Source: Ectobius pallidus (Eukaryota; Arthropoda; Insecta; Blattodea; Ectobiidae). Taken from it: a stretch of 64,000 nucleotides of DNA. Positions 55,501-63,689 of the stretch are shown piece after piece. The notes under the pieces were generated by a model. It had not been told where the DNA came from and did no database searches. It saw nothing but the letters and a program-made list of their open reading frames with translations. Position 1 is the first letter of the stretch; each line of letters starts with the position of its first letter. Made by a program: the position numbers and the translations under genes. The stretch covers positions 176,078,825 through 176,142,824 of the forward strand of contig CAXKWD010000006.1 of NCBI GenBank assembly GCA_964059195.1. The letters are read 5' to 3'.

Positions 55501-56369
55501 GGAACCTTTAGAAATGTCAGGAAGCAATAAACAAAGTTCACGAGTAGTGACACATCGATCTTGTCGCACCAATTCAACTTTTGCCACCATCTCATCTGTG
55601 ACGGCTGTTCACTTCACTCTTCATCATGAACATTTGTCTGGCCCTGTTTAAACTCATGAACCCATTTACACACATTTTTTATGTCCATACATCCCTCTCC
55701 ATAAACTTCGCAAAACTGTCTGTGAATTTCAATCGGCGGAAAGTTTTTTGCAGTAAGAAACCGTATGACTTTGCGTAGGCGCACTTGGCAGGGACGGAAG
55801 TCGGGAGATCTATTTCAAACAGCTCTATCGCGGACACTAAAAGGTTCAGCGGCTGCAGCAATGGCTTGTTTGAAAAAGGGGAGATAACGGAACACGGCAG
55901 TGGCGCCAAATCTCTCGTCCGACATTGTGAGCTTGGGCTAGAGTGTTGGAGACCTTACTTATTGACCAACCCTCGTATGATAGTAAATTTAAAAAATCAT
56001 TTTATAAGCTGGGTGGAATTAATTCAGTTTTCTCTACAACTTATTTTTATTCAATGAACATCATTAACATCATCATCATTTTCTATTTCATCTATTGTTT
56101 ATAAAAAAAACATCCATATCGGTCCTGATTTTCACTGAGTCAAATACAACAGTATTGAACATGTATTTTAATAAATGCATTTCAAATTGATATCGAATTT
56201 CAATAACATATGAAAAATTTATGAATCCAGTGAACAATTTCAATGTGGAAAAAAAAAATTGTTCAAATACTCCTGATCGTTTTTATTTTCAAAATGTTTC
56301 AGCCTCCTGCCTCGAAAGGCGATCTTTGCAATGAGAGAGCTTCTCGACACTGGTGTGGATTTTGGATGA
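46360..56369 (+). CDS. SDR gene 2: membrane-anchored SDR16C-like protein, probable pseudoenzyme
   Basis: Six exons (46360-46503, 48494-48679, 50376-50528, 51659-51912, 54620-54745, 56303-56369) join to 309 residues plus TGA, with five GT-AG introns. Residues about 7-30 are a hydrophobic anchor, followed by the linker LYRLFCPPREKSVTDEIVL typical of SDR16C proteins. AGAGRGLG at 50-57 keeps the three glycines of the cofactor motif. The NNAG loop is NCCN (130-133). Catalytic Asn is G155, Ser183 is kept, Tyr is L196 and Lys is Q200. Active family members are retinol or hydroxysteroid dehydrogenases of ER or lipid-droplet membranes. Lacking the Tyr-Lys pair, this protein should not do that chemistry and may act as a binding or scaffold protein (inference). 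It keeps an uninterrupted frame, so it looks maintained. It is paralogous to gene 1, 28 kb upstream. Confidence 0.9.
46536..47760 (-). mobile_element. LINE with a 340-codon open RT fragment, antisense in gene 2 intron 1
   Basis: The minus-strand frame 47747-46725 is open for 340 codons. It contains GYLRQGIPQGTVLGPVLFL (RT palm), IIYADDSTFL (the YADD catalytic box), FQLNRTKTQSI, KLLGITIDCKLSWEDHI, YGLLLWGNSP and KAVRILTGAS. The N-terminal endonuclease and RT fingers are missing by 5' truncation. The 3' end carries an AGATA/ATCTT pentamer tail at 46536-46561. It resembles CR1/Jockey-group elements and is the least decayed LINE here, so probably the youngest. Confidence 0.93.
47761..48493 (+). 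other. SDR gene 2 intron 1, right part
   Basis: An A-rich run at 47984-48007 preceded by AATAAATAATAATA may be a retroelement tail. Nothing else is identified. Confidence 0.45.
48494..48679 (+). CDS. SDR gene 2, exon 2 (residues 49-110)
   Basis: IAGAGRGLGRALAVQF is the Rossmann start; the usual Thr before the first Gly is Ala. VVCIDIRTESNEET has the Asp that favours NAD. YTCDISSRDQ is the adenine-contact Asp segment. Acceptor GGTTTTAG, donor CAG|GTGAGA, phase 0. Confidence 0.92.
48698..48853. mobile_element. hAT-like MITE (CAGTGGCGGACGCAG ends)
   Basis: CAGTGGCGGACGCAGGGGGG and TGCGTCCACCACTG are inverted ends with G/C runs, as in 21768-22148. The flanking 8-mers do not match. It begins 18 bp after the exon 2 donor of gene 2. 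Confidence 0.75.
48854..50375 (+). other. SDR gene 2 intron 2, remainder
   Basis: Contains a tRNA-like SINE piece at 49963-50035 and a TTCCTCTC-rich patch near 49855-49915. Otherwise unassigned. Confidence 0.5.
49963..50035 (-). repeat. tRNA-like SINE head or pseudogene
   Basis: Minus strand: ATGGTGTAGTAGTTAAGGTT (A-box region) and AAGTTTGAATCCCGATC (B-box region). This is the Asp/Gly/Glu-tRNA-like pattern common in SINEs. The stems are imperfect. Confidence 0.6.
50376..50528 (+). CDS. SDR gene 2, exon 3 (residues 111-161), altered NNAG loop
   Basis: It encodes VKQEVGTVTVIINCCN, where family members have a NNAG loop, and MDVGVMSHLW, where the catalytic Asn is replaced by Gly155. Acceptor GTTAAG|G, donor TGG|GTAAGT, phase 0. 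Confidence 0.9.
50652..50985. mobile_element. Foldback/hairpin element in gene 2 intron 3
   Basis: Two arms of about 157 bp (50652-50808 and 50829-50985) are near-perfect reverse complements around a loop of about 20 bp. Differences are few (for example CTAGTGGTCGAC against GTCGACCGCTAG). No coding content. Confidence 0.93.
51085..51615 (-). repeat. Dispersed repeat, copy 2
   Basis: Inverse copy of 33308-33880; see that entry. It ends about 45 bp before exon 4 of gene 2. Confidence 0.7.
51659..51912 (+). CDS. SDR gene 2, exon 4 (residues 162-245), Tyr and Lys lost
   Basis: It encodes AFLPAMQDKKHGHIVMLSSV, with the catalytic Ser kept (183). Then GLTGINDLVPLSAAQFAVQG, where active enzymes have Tyr-x-x-x-Lys and here there is Leu196 and Gln200. 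Then SLNEELRNYKS and LVHIYPFIVSVDL. Acceptor ATTCCAG, donor AG|GTAGAA, phase 2. It equals exons 4 and 5 of gene 1 without an intervening intron. Confidence 0.92.
52008..52698. mobile_element. TIR element with repeated CACAATGTGCAGTC words
   Basis: ATCCACAATGTGCAGTC at the left and GACTGCACATTGTGGAT at the right are inverted. Further copies (CACAATGTACAGTTGCAGTC and GTCGACTGCATATTGTGGA) lie just inside each end. A second MITE (52274-52534) is nested. Superfamily not assigned. Confidence 0.8.
52274..52534. mobile_element. Tc1/mariner-type MITE, nested
   Basis: TACACTGCCTGTCCTAT and ATAGGACAGGCAGTGTA are inverted ends, with TA at both boundaries. About 260 bp, non-coding. Confidence 0.78.
52699..54012 (+). 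other. SDR gene 2 intron 4, middle part
   Basis: No paired repeat ends found. GAAAACCTAGCAC and TAGGTCATG near 53335 resemble one end of the AGGTCA-rich hAT-like elements, but I found no partner. Confidence 0.4.
54017..54489. mobile_element. piggyBac-like MITE with TTAA target duplication
   Basis: TTAA at 54013-54016 and 54490-54493 flanks CCCTTAACTATGCT and AGCACAGTTAAGGG. This is the TTAA plus CCC-starting TIR arrangement of the piggyBac superfamily. 473 bp, non-coding. Confidence 0.85.
54620..54745 (+). CDS. SDR gene 2, exon 5 (residues 246-287)
   Basis: It encodes IPSYFGTIDPDTAAKKIIDA and VEVSIPGYLLYIGKLV, the C-terminal helix and the IP strand conserved in SDR16C proteins. Acceptor ATTCCAG|G, donor AG|GTAACA, phase 2 on both sides. 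Confidence 0.92.
54874..55056. mobile_element. Foldback/hairpin element in gene 2 intron 5
   Basis: Arms of about 80 bp (54874-54957 and 54977-55056) are inverted copies around a loop of about 20 bp, for example GAGACTAGTTTCGGGAAAT against ATTTCCTGAAACTAGTCTC. A mariner element starts directly at its right edge. Confidence 0.85.
55059..55975 (-). mobile_element. mariner-like element with long TIRs and transposase N-terminal remnant
   Basis: CGAGGGTTGGTCAATAAGTA at the left and TACTTATTGACCAACCCTCG at the right are inverted and flanked by TA. TIR arms are about 180 bp, and the left arm is duplicated in tandem (55071-55249 and 55253-55432). On the minus strand the interior reads RLRKVIRFLTAKNFPPIEIH, FCEVYGEGCMD and VTTRELCLLLPDISKGSIQT, the helix-turn-helix half of mariner/SETMAR transposase. 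The catalytic domain is deleted. Confidence 0.9.
55978..56302 (+). other. SDR gene 2 intron 5, right part
   Basis: No recognised feature besides the acceptor tract AAAATGTTTCAG at 56302. Confidence 0.6.
56303..56369 (+). CDS. SDR gene 2, exon 6 (residues 288-309, stop)
   Basis: It encodes S-LLPRKAIFAMRELLDTG VDFG and TGA, close to the SDR16C C-terminal consensus. Phase 2 acceptor TTTCAG|C. Confidence 0.92.
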
Positions 56370-57732
56370 AGGGAGGACGGATCAAGTATTACCTGTGACA
56401 AGTGAACGTGGAACTGCCATTTTTGTTATTAATTCTAGTTAGATGTTTATTTTTTTATTATAATATTATAAGAAAGGTGTAATTTTTTAACGTACATTTT
56501 ATAACTTTGGAAAATATAGTCTGTTACCTGGTAACCATGCAACCTTTATCAGTGCCCGTACCTCTTCCATTCTGCCTGTCGTGCATTGCTTCTAACTAAG
56601 TATGAAAACCCTTAAGGTATGCATTAACATTTTTAATGACATTTTCTAGCCTTTTGTTTTTTTTTATTTTTAAATTTTAAATTATTTTAGCTGTGTTTAT
56701 ACTCCTTTTAGCTATGATGCCATATCAGGTGTTCGGGATGTGTATCTATACAGTAGGTTAGGCCAAGGAACTATTGACTGTAAACTGTTTCTAATGTCGA
56801 TGTATTTAATGGAGTAAATTTCAACTGATATTAATTTAAATGGATATGATACAGGATGAAATGGCGAGGATGATTCATGGTATGTAGATATCCAATTCGG
56901 CTTTTGCCTTTACAACTGGGGAAACCATGAAAAAACCCATGTCAAGTTGGCCGGCCATGGGATTTAAACCTGGGACCTCCCGAATGCAAGTCCAAGACAT
57001 TACCATCTTTTGCCACCTCGCTTGGTAGTTTTTTTATTGCATAAAGAAGCCACATTTGTATGCTTCATAATAATACCTAGATTATATGAAAATTCCAACA
57101 GGAAGTCATTAATAAATGTAAATTGCACAACTTTGTCATTGTTTTTCTCTCCACTCTTTGTTTTCTACAATTCAAAACAACAAAACCTATACTAAAAATT
57201 GAGCTAGAAAGGTAATTTATACATCAAGAATGTACTGAATGGGGGAATGTACTGAAGTCTGAAGGGTGATTTTGTGTTATTGCTGAAAATCTGTCGTCAT
57301 TTCTGATAATGCTAGCAACACACACATAGATTGCAACATTCCATGCACACAAAGAAACAAATCAGTGAAAAAGTTTTGAGGATTGCGTAATTTTCGGCAA
57401 CAAAAAACTGTAACACTGTACTTGACACTTTAATAAACAGAAGTAAGCCATATTATATTTAATCTCAATTTTTATGGTGCTAATTTTTTCACTGGTAACG
57501 CATTATTCGCTGTGTAAACTGGTGGTATTGAATTAATTTTCAAATTATTTTGTAATCATAAATGGACAAACAATTGCAAATAATTTGTTAGTTTCCTCTG
57601 AAATAAGAGCACAGAGCATATTTCTTGAAGTTGAGAGAATTTATATAACCCTGGGGTGGCTTGCATGTTGACACAACGCGCAGTTGATTTATAACATGCG
57701 TTTCAATGGATGCTGCAATACATCGCCTGAAA
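56370..57732 (+). other. SDR gene 2 3' flank/UTR and unassigned DNA
   Basis: Possible 3' UTR. The first AATAAA-type signal I see is far downstream (AATAAATG near 57111). A minus-strand tRNA-like SINE piece lies at 56905-57025 (GGACCTCCCGAATGCAAGTC and TGCCACCTCGCTTGG). Confidence 0.4.
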
Positions 57733-58649
57733 TACAGGGTGTCCCAAAAAAATGTATTAACACTTTGAATGAGTACAAAAACATTATTTATGAACAAAGA
57801 GACAAGTTTAAAGGCTTGAATTACAGATGTACAGATTACAGATTACACTACCATCGAGATCTAAGAGCTCACCTCCATGCAGCTTATCCAAACACACGGA
57901 TTGGACGATGGAGTAGCATTGAATACCCTGCGCGTTCCCCAGACCTCACGCCAATGAACTTCTTTTTATGGGGATACCTCAAGGACAGAGTTTATCGCAC
58001 AAAACCAAGAACAATTGATGCATTGAAATTGGAAATTGAAAGACAATGTCACGAAATTCCAAATGAACTGTGTCGTGACGTTTGCGTTGTCAGCTTTGTC
58101 TGGACAATGACTTTCATCAATTTGAACATATGCAAACATGATTCTTTAATTACATGTTTCTTCTGTAATTCAAGCCTTTAAACTTGTCTCTTATGTTCAC
58201 AAATGAGCCAATCCATAGTGACGGGTGTGACATTTGGACAGATTTCAGTACACTTATTTCTTTCTACCTCTGAACTACATTGCAGGAATGTCATCAAAGT
58301 TTTTTGTGTTAACATACCAACCCATTGGAAGTACAAAATATGATCTAATGTTTTTTTCAAGGCTGTATGCTTGAGCTGGAAAATATATTGTGCATGTGAT
58401 GGGTGTGACCATAATTGGACAAAGGTTTTTTCTTATGTAGGTTTAATTGAAATTTCTGTGAATTGATTAGCTTCACTATATTTGTTTTATTTTTTCAAGT
58501 AAGAGGACTGATAAACATACTGAAATGCATAATTAGATTTTACAAAAATATTTATATAGTTATTGAAAATTTACTTTATCTGTGTGACGGGTGTGACGTG
58601 ACGGGTGTGACATGTCGGATGGGACAACATCAACTTATAACCGAGACTT

Positions 58650-58940
58650 AAACTAAACTAAACTCCGTCCCTGGAGGGACTTGGCCTACCACCCGACCGC
58701 TGCATCATCTACCTTAGGCAGATGGTAGGATTGGGGGGCATGTGGTCAGTATGCCGACACCCACGGCCATTAATGGTGGTTTTCATGACCGGAGACGCTA
58801 CTTCTCTATCAAGTAGCTCCTCAATTTGAATCACGAGGCTGAATGTACCCCTACCAGACCTCCCTAACTCAGAAAAATTCGAGGAGGTACCGGGGATCGA
58901 ACCCGGGCCGATGGATCTGTAATCTGCAACGCTAACCACA
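58650..58940 (-). repeat. tRNA-derived SINE, copy 3
   Basis: Full-length relative of 1-287, with AACTAAACTAAACT tail on the left and GGGGATCGAACCCGGGCC B-box region on the right. It interrupts the minus-strand protein of the surrounding transposon. Confidence 0.9.
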
Positions 58941-59462
58941 CTTTGCACCTTCTGCCTCTGTACCATTTTGCATGAATTTCATGAAAATTTTTTGTGATAA
59001 TATACCAATCCTGGGGAATCCCAGCACATGATCTCAGCATAAAAAAGAATTCCCTTGTTAGTCTTTTTTCCACTCTGTCCATATTTTTAACAGGCTTGTG
59101 TAAAGTTGTGAAGTGAAATGTTCCTCCGGTACTAGTTAGGCAGTTTTCGTTGTCCTCTACTCTAAAATCCTGGACTACTTCACAAACTTTTACTGAATTG
59201 ATGTGGATCTGGTTATTCTTGTCACCAGGACATTTTTGTTGTCTCTCATACAAAAATAATATTGTGTAGCTATATTTAGATTGGCTGATTGTTTTTCTAT
59301 CTGTTCTCCTTCATTTGTTTCCATGTAGGCCTACTCATTTCATCGGCTGTTAGAGGTATTGTCTGTCTGAATTTCTTAGCAGTTCTAAGATACACAGTTA
59401 CCAGTACAGAAATCAGGCACAAAATTAATTAGGCTATCACTCTCACTTCTTTATTGCGGTAC

Positions 59463-59740
59463 AATGTCATGCTGCTGGTTGAGGCACTGTGCTACAAACC
59501 TGAAGGGCACAGGTTCAATTCCTGATGAGGTTTTTCAGATCTTTCAATTGGCCTAATTCTTCTGCTGGCACTATGGCCCTGAGGTCAACTCATCTTCTAA
59601 CAGAAATGGGTACCAGAAGCAATTCTGGGATAAAGGCAGCCAGTGCATAAGACTGACAACCTTACCACCTTCATGTGCTAAAAGTCTAAAATTGTTGGAG
59701 GTTGAACGTTTGAATCCTAAAAGCCTTCATGGCCTCTATA
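59463..59740 (+). repeat. SINE-like insertion with tRNA B box
   Basis: GCTGGTTGAGGCACTGTGCT and AGGGCACAGGTTCAATTCCT look like a diverged tRNA head; the body follows. Ends are uncertain. Confidence 0.5.
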
Positions 59741-60879
59741 GGGATCACTAGATCTTTACCTCACTTCTTTACCACCATTAAAACATTTGTGACATTTCCA
59801 CCGGTCATCCGTGTCATCCATAGCCAAAGCTGGTAGATCGTAGTTTCTTTGTCTTGCAAACTACGAAGTTCTGTTCTATACCACGGAAGTCCAAGAAGTC
59901 CAAGAGCCATTTAAAAGATAGTAATAATGAAAACATATGATTTATTCAACATCTGCATGAAATGATCACTATACAAAAGCTGCAAAAGGCATTTTCCATA
60001 AGTGTCACACCCGTCACACAACATATGTCACACCCGTCACGCAACATGTGTCACACCCGTCACATCAAAATTAAGCCAAAATAGTAGGCATTTCAAAATT
60101 ATATTTTAGGTGTGTCTTCTGTATTGAAATATCTTAACTTTTACCAAGTTTCCATTTTATACAATGATTACTTGGCTTTCTACCCAAACTATTACATGTT
60201 TTTTGTGACGGGTGTGACAAGGGTACCTTGAAAATTGATTTGATGAATATCTTCACTGAAACTCATCTTAAAAATTTGTTTTATGATGACAAAATCTTCA
60301 CTTATTTGTGCTTTTGTGGGTGAAATTAAAAATTGCAGCAAATCTACTGATTCCATGAGTATAATGCAGTACTAGCCAGCATGTTAAATTATAAATTTCA
60401 GTCAACGAAAAAAATACACATTTCAGCAGTTGTTATTATATAGATACCTTTAATTTAATAGAATTGTGAATCTATTTTCAAATTCTACAGTCTTTTACCT
60501 TTACTTTGATATATAACATGTCTATGTCATGTAAAAAAAAGATGTAACCACCTTTGTCCACTTTCACATGGATTGGCTCAAATAATGTTTTTATACCCAT
60601 TCAAAGTGTTAATACATTTTTTTGAGACACTCTGTATTTAGCTACAGATGGCAGCATAGGACACAGATTTTGTACACACAACTCTCCTCCCCATACTTTT
60701 ATTGGTATTAACAAGAAACGAAGGATATTTGGATGGAAGTAAGAAAAAGAATGGAGGATGTTAAAAAAACAAAAGACTTGATCGAACTTGAGACAGTTCA
60801 AGGTAAATAAAACATGAGAAAGGGAGAAATGTGTGGACTGCATGGCTGTGCAAGGAAGAAGGTTGAAGGAAGAGCCATG

Positions 60880-61508
60880 TACAGTCAGCTGCAAAAAGAA
60901 CCGGCCACATACAAGTGTAAACAAACAATTTTTCCTGTTACAGCATAAAATCTCCCAGGGCATGGCCGCCACTGACTTCTAACATTTAAAAATATGCAAA
61001 ACAAAGGAACTTCGTTGTTAACACTGTAGTCAGTTGTTAGGAATAAAAAAAGAATAATGCACCGACAGCCAGTCATGTGATTAGTCTGTAAATTTGGCAG
61101 ATTATGAAAACTTAAATTATGATATAGTTGTTGATGAACGATTAAGAATCAGGTTTTGTCGATCACTAAGAAGACATGAAGTCAATTTAACCCTATTTTG
61201 CTTAATTATTGATTTATGAGCACCAAACTGTAATGCTTTAATGTCCTGTAGCAAACACATTTTACATCATAGAGCAAAAATCTCCAAATAAAAGTCGCTT
61301 GTCTGTGTCCCCTCTATACACAGGTAAAATATTTCGGCGTTATTCATTAATACCCTGTATACAGAATCTACTCTAAACAAATATCAGACTCTTTAAACAA
61401 AATACAGGCATTTCCTATGGTTTAGTTATGTGTTATATGCAGGCATGACGAGACGAGCATGCTTAGTATCTAGAACTGCCCATCCTTTTTGCAGCCGGCT
61501 ATACAATG
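60880..61508. mobile_element. TIR repeat with AGCTGCAAAAAG ends
   Basis: CAGTCAGCTGCAAAAAG at the left and CTTTTTGCAGCCGGCTAT at the right are approximately inverted, next to TA. An ACAGGGTGTTAA-family repeat (60926-61360) is inside. Non-coding. Confidence 0.5.
60926..61360. mobile_element. ACAGGGTGTTAA-family repeat, copy 3
   Basis: TTCCTGTTACAGCATAAAAT, CATGGCCGCCACTGACTTCT and AAATATTTCGGCGTTATTCA link it to 4755-5402 and 12113-12417. The terminal TACCCTGTA is intact. Confidence 0.7.
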
Positions 61509-61769
61509 AAGATGATGTTACTCATCGCTAGGGATGAAAAAGTGTTGGATTGGTACTTATATAAGTAAAATATTTTTCCCCTATTTTAGTGAGTTTTATT
61601 TATTAACATAATTTACAAAAGCATTCCTTGTCAGAAACACAACATATAAAATTGCTCCTTTTCTTTGTGATCGCAATTAAACTGTGCGTGCCCAAAGTTT
61701 CAGGCAAGAAGAATTTTCTATTATCCTGTCACATATTTTTGTATTAAAATAATGGAATATGACATCATC

Positions 61770-62132
61770 ATCATATTGTCTTTAAGTTCTTATAGGTCAA
61801 ACCACCATACATTAGAAGAACTTAAAGACAATATCACAAGAGAAATTAACTGTATCTCTGAAGCTGAACTTATGTGCGTGAAAGAAAATTTCCTTAAAAG
61901 GTTCCAGTGTTGGGTGGATGCAAGAGAAGGACATTTCCAACATCTCTTACGATGAGGTACGTGGTTATTTTCATTGTAATTTTAACTGTATCTATCAGAA
62001 CCTGAATCATTACACCGTTAGTGGCTTTATTAACACAGATATTTCACCAGATCGTTCAGGAGTTAGAGCTGTGGCCACCACGATGCAGAAACCTGCATGA
62101 TTGGCCAACTCTTACATGAAATACACTGTACC
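61770..62132 (+). mobile_element. mariner transposase 3' end, copy 1
   Basis: LEELKDNITREINCISEAEL then CWVDAREGHFQHLL is the typical mariner C-terminus (normally NGGHFQHLL). About 150 bp later comes the end GCCAACTCTTACATGAAATA then CACTGTA. The 5' remainder is lost. Confidence 0.85.
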
Positions 62133-62673
62133 ATTTTAAAGGTAAAGAAATTTTCTATTGAATGGTATGCAACGTTATACATCGATATGAACATCTCAAA
62201 TCAAGTGACAATGACGAAACTGTACCAAAAATAATAAAGACAAAGGAAGAGGGTTTGAAATGAATTGAAACTGGGGATAGAAGTTCAAAATCTTATTTTA
62301 ACGCAAATCCTGGGATAAAACCACCCATTAATTGTAATCTTCCTCCTGAACCAAACATTGTAGAAGTTTTTCAACTCATGGTCCTCGACTAACTCTAGGA
62401 AAGAGCCAGAGAAACAAACAGGTTTGCAGTACAATTTTATAATAACAATCCTAATTCTCCTACAGTAACTCGATGGTTTCGTACATCATCAGACAAAATA
62501 TAAGCTTACTTTGCCTTATCCATCCTCATAGTCCAAGTGAAAAGACAGAATTTACATACAAAATTCCCATTTTGCTTGAAAATATTATATTTATGGGCTG
62601 CCACGTGTAAAAAAAGCATAATAATTTAATTAATAAATAATTCATTGGAAACTAGTTGGTGCTATGCAAAAAA
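62133..62673. other. Spacer between inverted mariner ends
   Basis: AT-rich, no recognised feature. Confidence 0.5.
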
Positions 62674-62675
62674 TA

Positions 62676-63686
62676 CAGTGCATTTCATGTAAGAGTTGGC
62701 CAATCATGTGGGTTTCCGCATCGCAGCGACCACAGTTCTAACTCCCGAGCAATCTGGTGAAATATCTACGCAAATAAAGCTGCGATGGGTGTAATGATTC
62801 AGGTTCTCACTTTTACAGTTGGAATTACAATGAAAATAACCACGTAGCTCATCACAAGAGATGTTGGAAATGTCCTCTTGCTTCCACACAACATTGACAT
62901 CTTTTCAGGAAATTTTCTTTCACGCTCATAAGTTCAGCTTCCGAGATAGAGTTAATTTCATTTCTCTTGTGATACTGTCTTTAAGTTCTTCTAATGTATG
63001 AGAAACTGACCTGTGCACTTTATTTTTCAAGTTCCCCCATAAATAATAATCACATACTGTTAGAAGAACTTAAAGACAATATCACAAGCAAAATTAACTC
63101 TATCTCAGAAGCTGAATTTATGCACGTGAAAGAATTTCGTAAAATGCTGCCAGTGTTGTGTGGATGCAAGAGGACATCATTTCCAACATCACTTGTGATG
63201 AGGTATGTGGTTATTTTCATTGTAATTGTGAGAACCTGAATCATTACACCGTTAGTGGCTTTATTTATTTATTTAACAATCCTGTAGACCAGCAGTACTG
63301 GCATAGAATAACAATAACAATAATAATAATAATAACAAACAATATACAATAAATAAAGAACTAAAAACAAAAACATAGTGTGAGTCTTACAGATACAAGA
63401 TAATTTTTATCAGTATACTTATAATTGATAGAGTTCTCTTATAACGTCTAGGGAATAAGGACATAGTTGAATAAGCCATTTTTTTAAAATTCTGCTTTAA
63501 ATTTTTCACCTGTGAGTGAGTTATTAAATACGGCTCCTCGAACAAATGGACTGTTTGATGTGAATTTTAATCGTCTAGGAATTACATGATAATCTAATTT
63601 TTGTCTTGTGTAGATATTTCACTTGATCACTCAGGAGTTAGAGCTGTGGCCGCCACGATTGGCCAACTCTTATGTGAAACGCACTG
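62676..63686. mobile_element. Foldback element made of two mariner 3' ends
   Basis: CAGTGCATTTCATGTAAGAG at the left and CTCTTATGTGAAACGCACTG at the right are inverted, each next to TA. Each arm is the 3' end of the same mariner: minus-strand remnants to 63000 and plus-strand LLEELKDNITSKINSISEAE and HVKEFRKMLPVLCGCKR from 63059. There is no 5' half. A LINE fragment splits the right arm. Confidence 0.82.
63262..63612 (-). mobile_element. LINE fragment inserted in the mariner arm
   Basis: It interrupts GGCTTTATTAACACAGATAT, which is continuous in copy 1. The minus strand reads QKLDYHVIPRRLKFTSNSPF then EKFKAEF, similar to LINE C-terminal tails. It ends in an AATAAT/AACAAT-rich stretch (63306-63345). 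Confidence 0.7.
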
Positions 63687-63689
63687 TAC

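Larger units (their letters stand above)
58204..60580 (-). mobile_element. DNA transposon with GTGACGGGTGTGAC arrays, unassigned superfamily
   Basis: TGAGCCAATCCATAGTGA and TCACATGGATTGGCTCA are the inverted ends. The 14-mer GTGACGGGTGTGAC occurs at 58218, 58583 and 58596 near the left side, as a variant near 58398, and inverted three times at 60006-60064 plus once direct at 60207 near the right. Such subterminal arrays are usually transposase binding sites. On the minus strand a broken protein reads FRQTIPLTADEMSRPTWKQM and, in the frame 59253-58940, KVCEVVQDFRVEDNENCLTS and RSCAGIPQDWYIITKNFHEI, cut off by a SINE. I do not recognise the family. Confidence 0.72.
57735..60634 (+). mobile_element. 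mariner-like element split by a 2.4-kb insertion
   Basis: The ends CAGGGTGTCCCAAAAAAATG and CATTTTTTTGAGACACTCTG are inverted and flanked by TA. The TIRs run about 100 bp, and the left arm gives the pre-insertion sequence of the right arm. The remaining coding part (about 57850-58100) reads RDLRAHLHAAYPNTRIGRWS, then IEYPARSPDLTPMNFFLWGY and KDRVYRTKPRTIDALKLEI, a mariner C-terminal catalytic region. The third catalytic Asp appears as Asn in PMNFF, so it is inactive. It is about 520 bp without the insertion. Confidence 0.9.
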
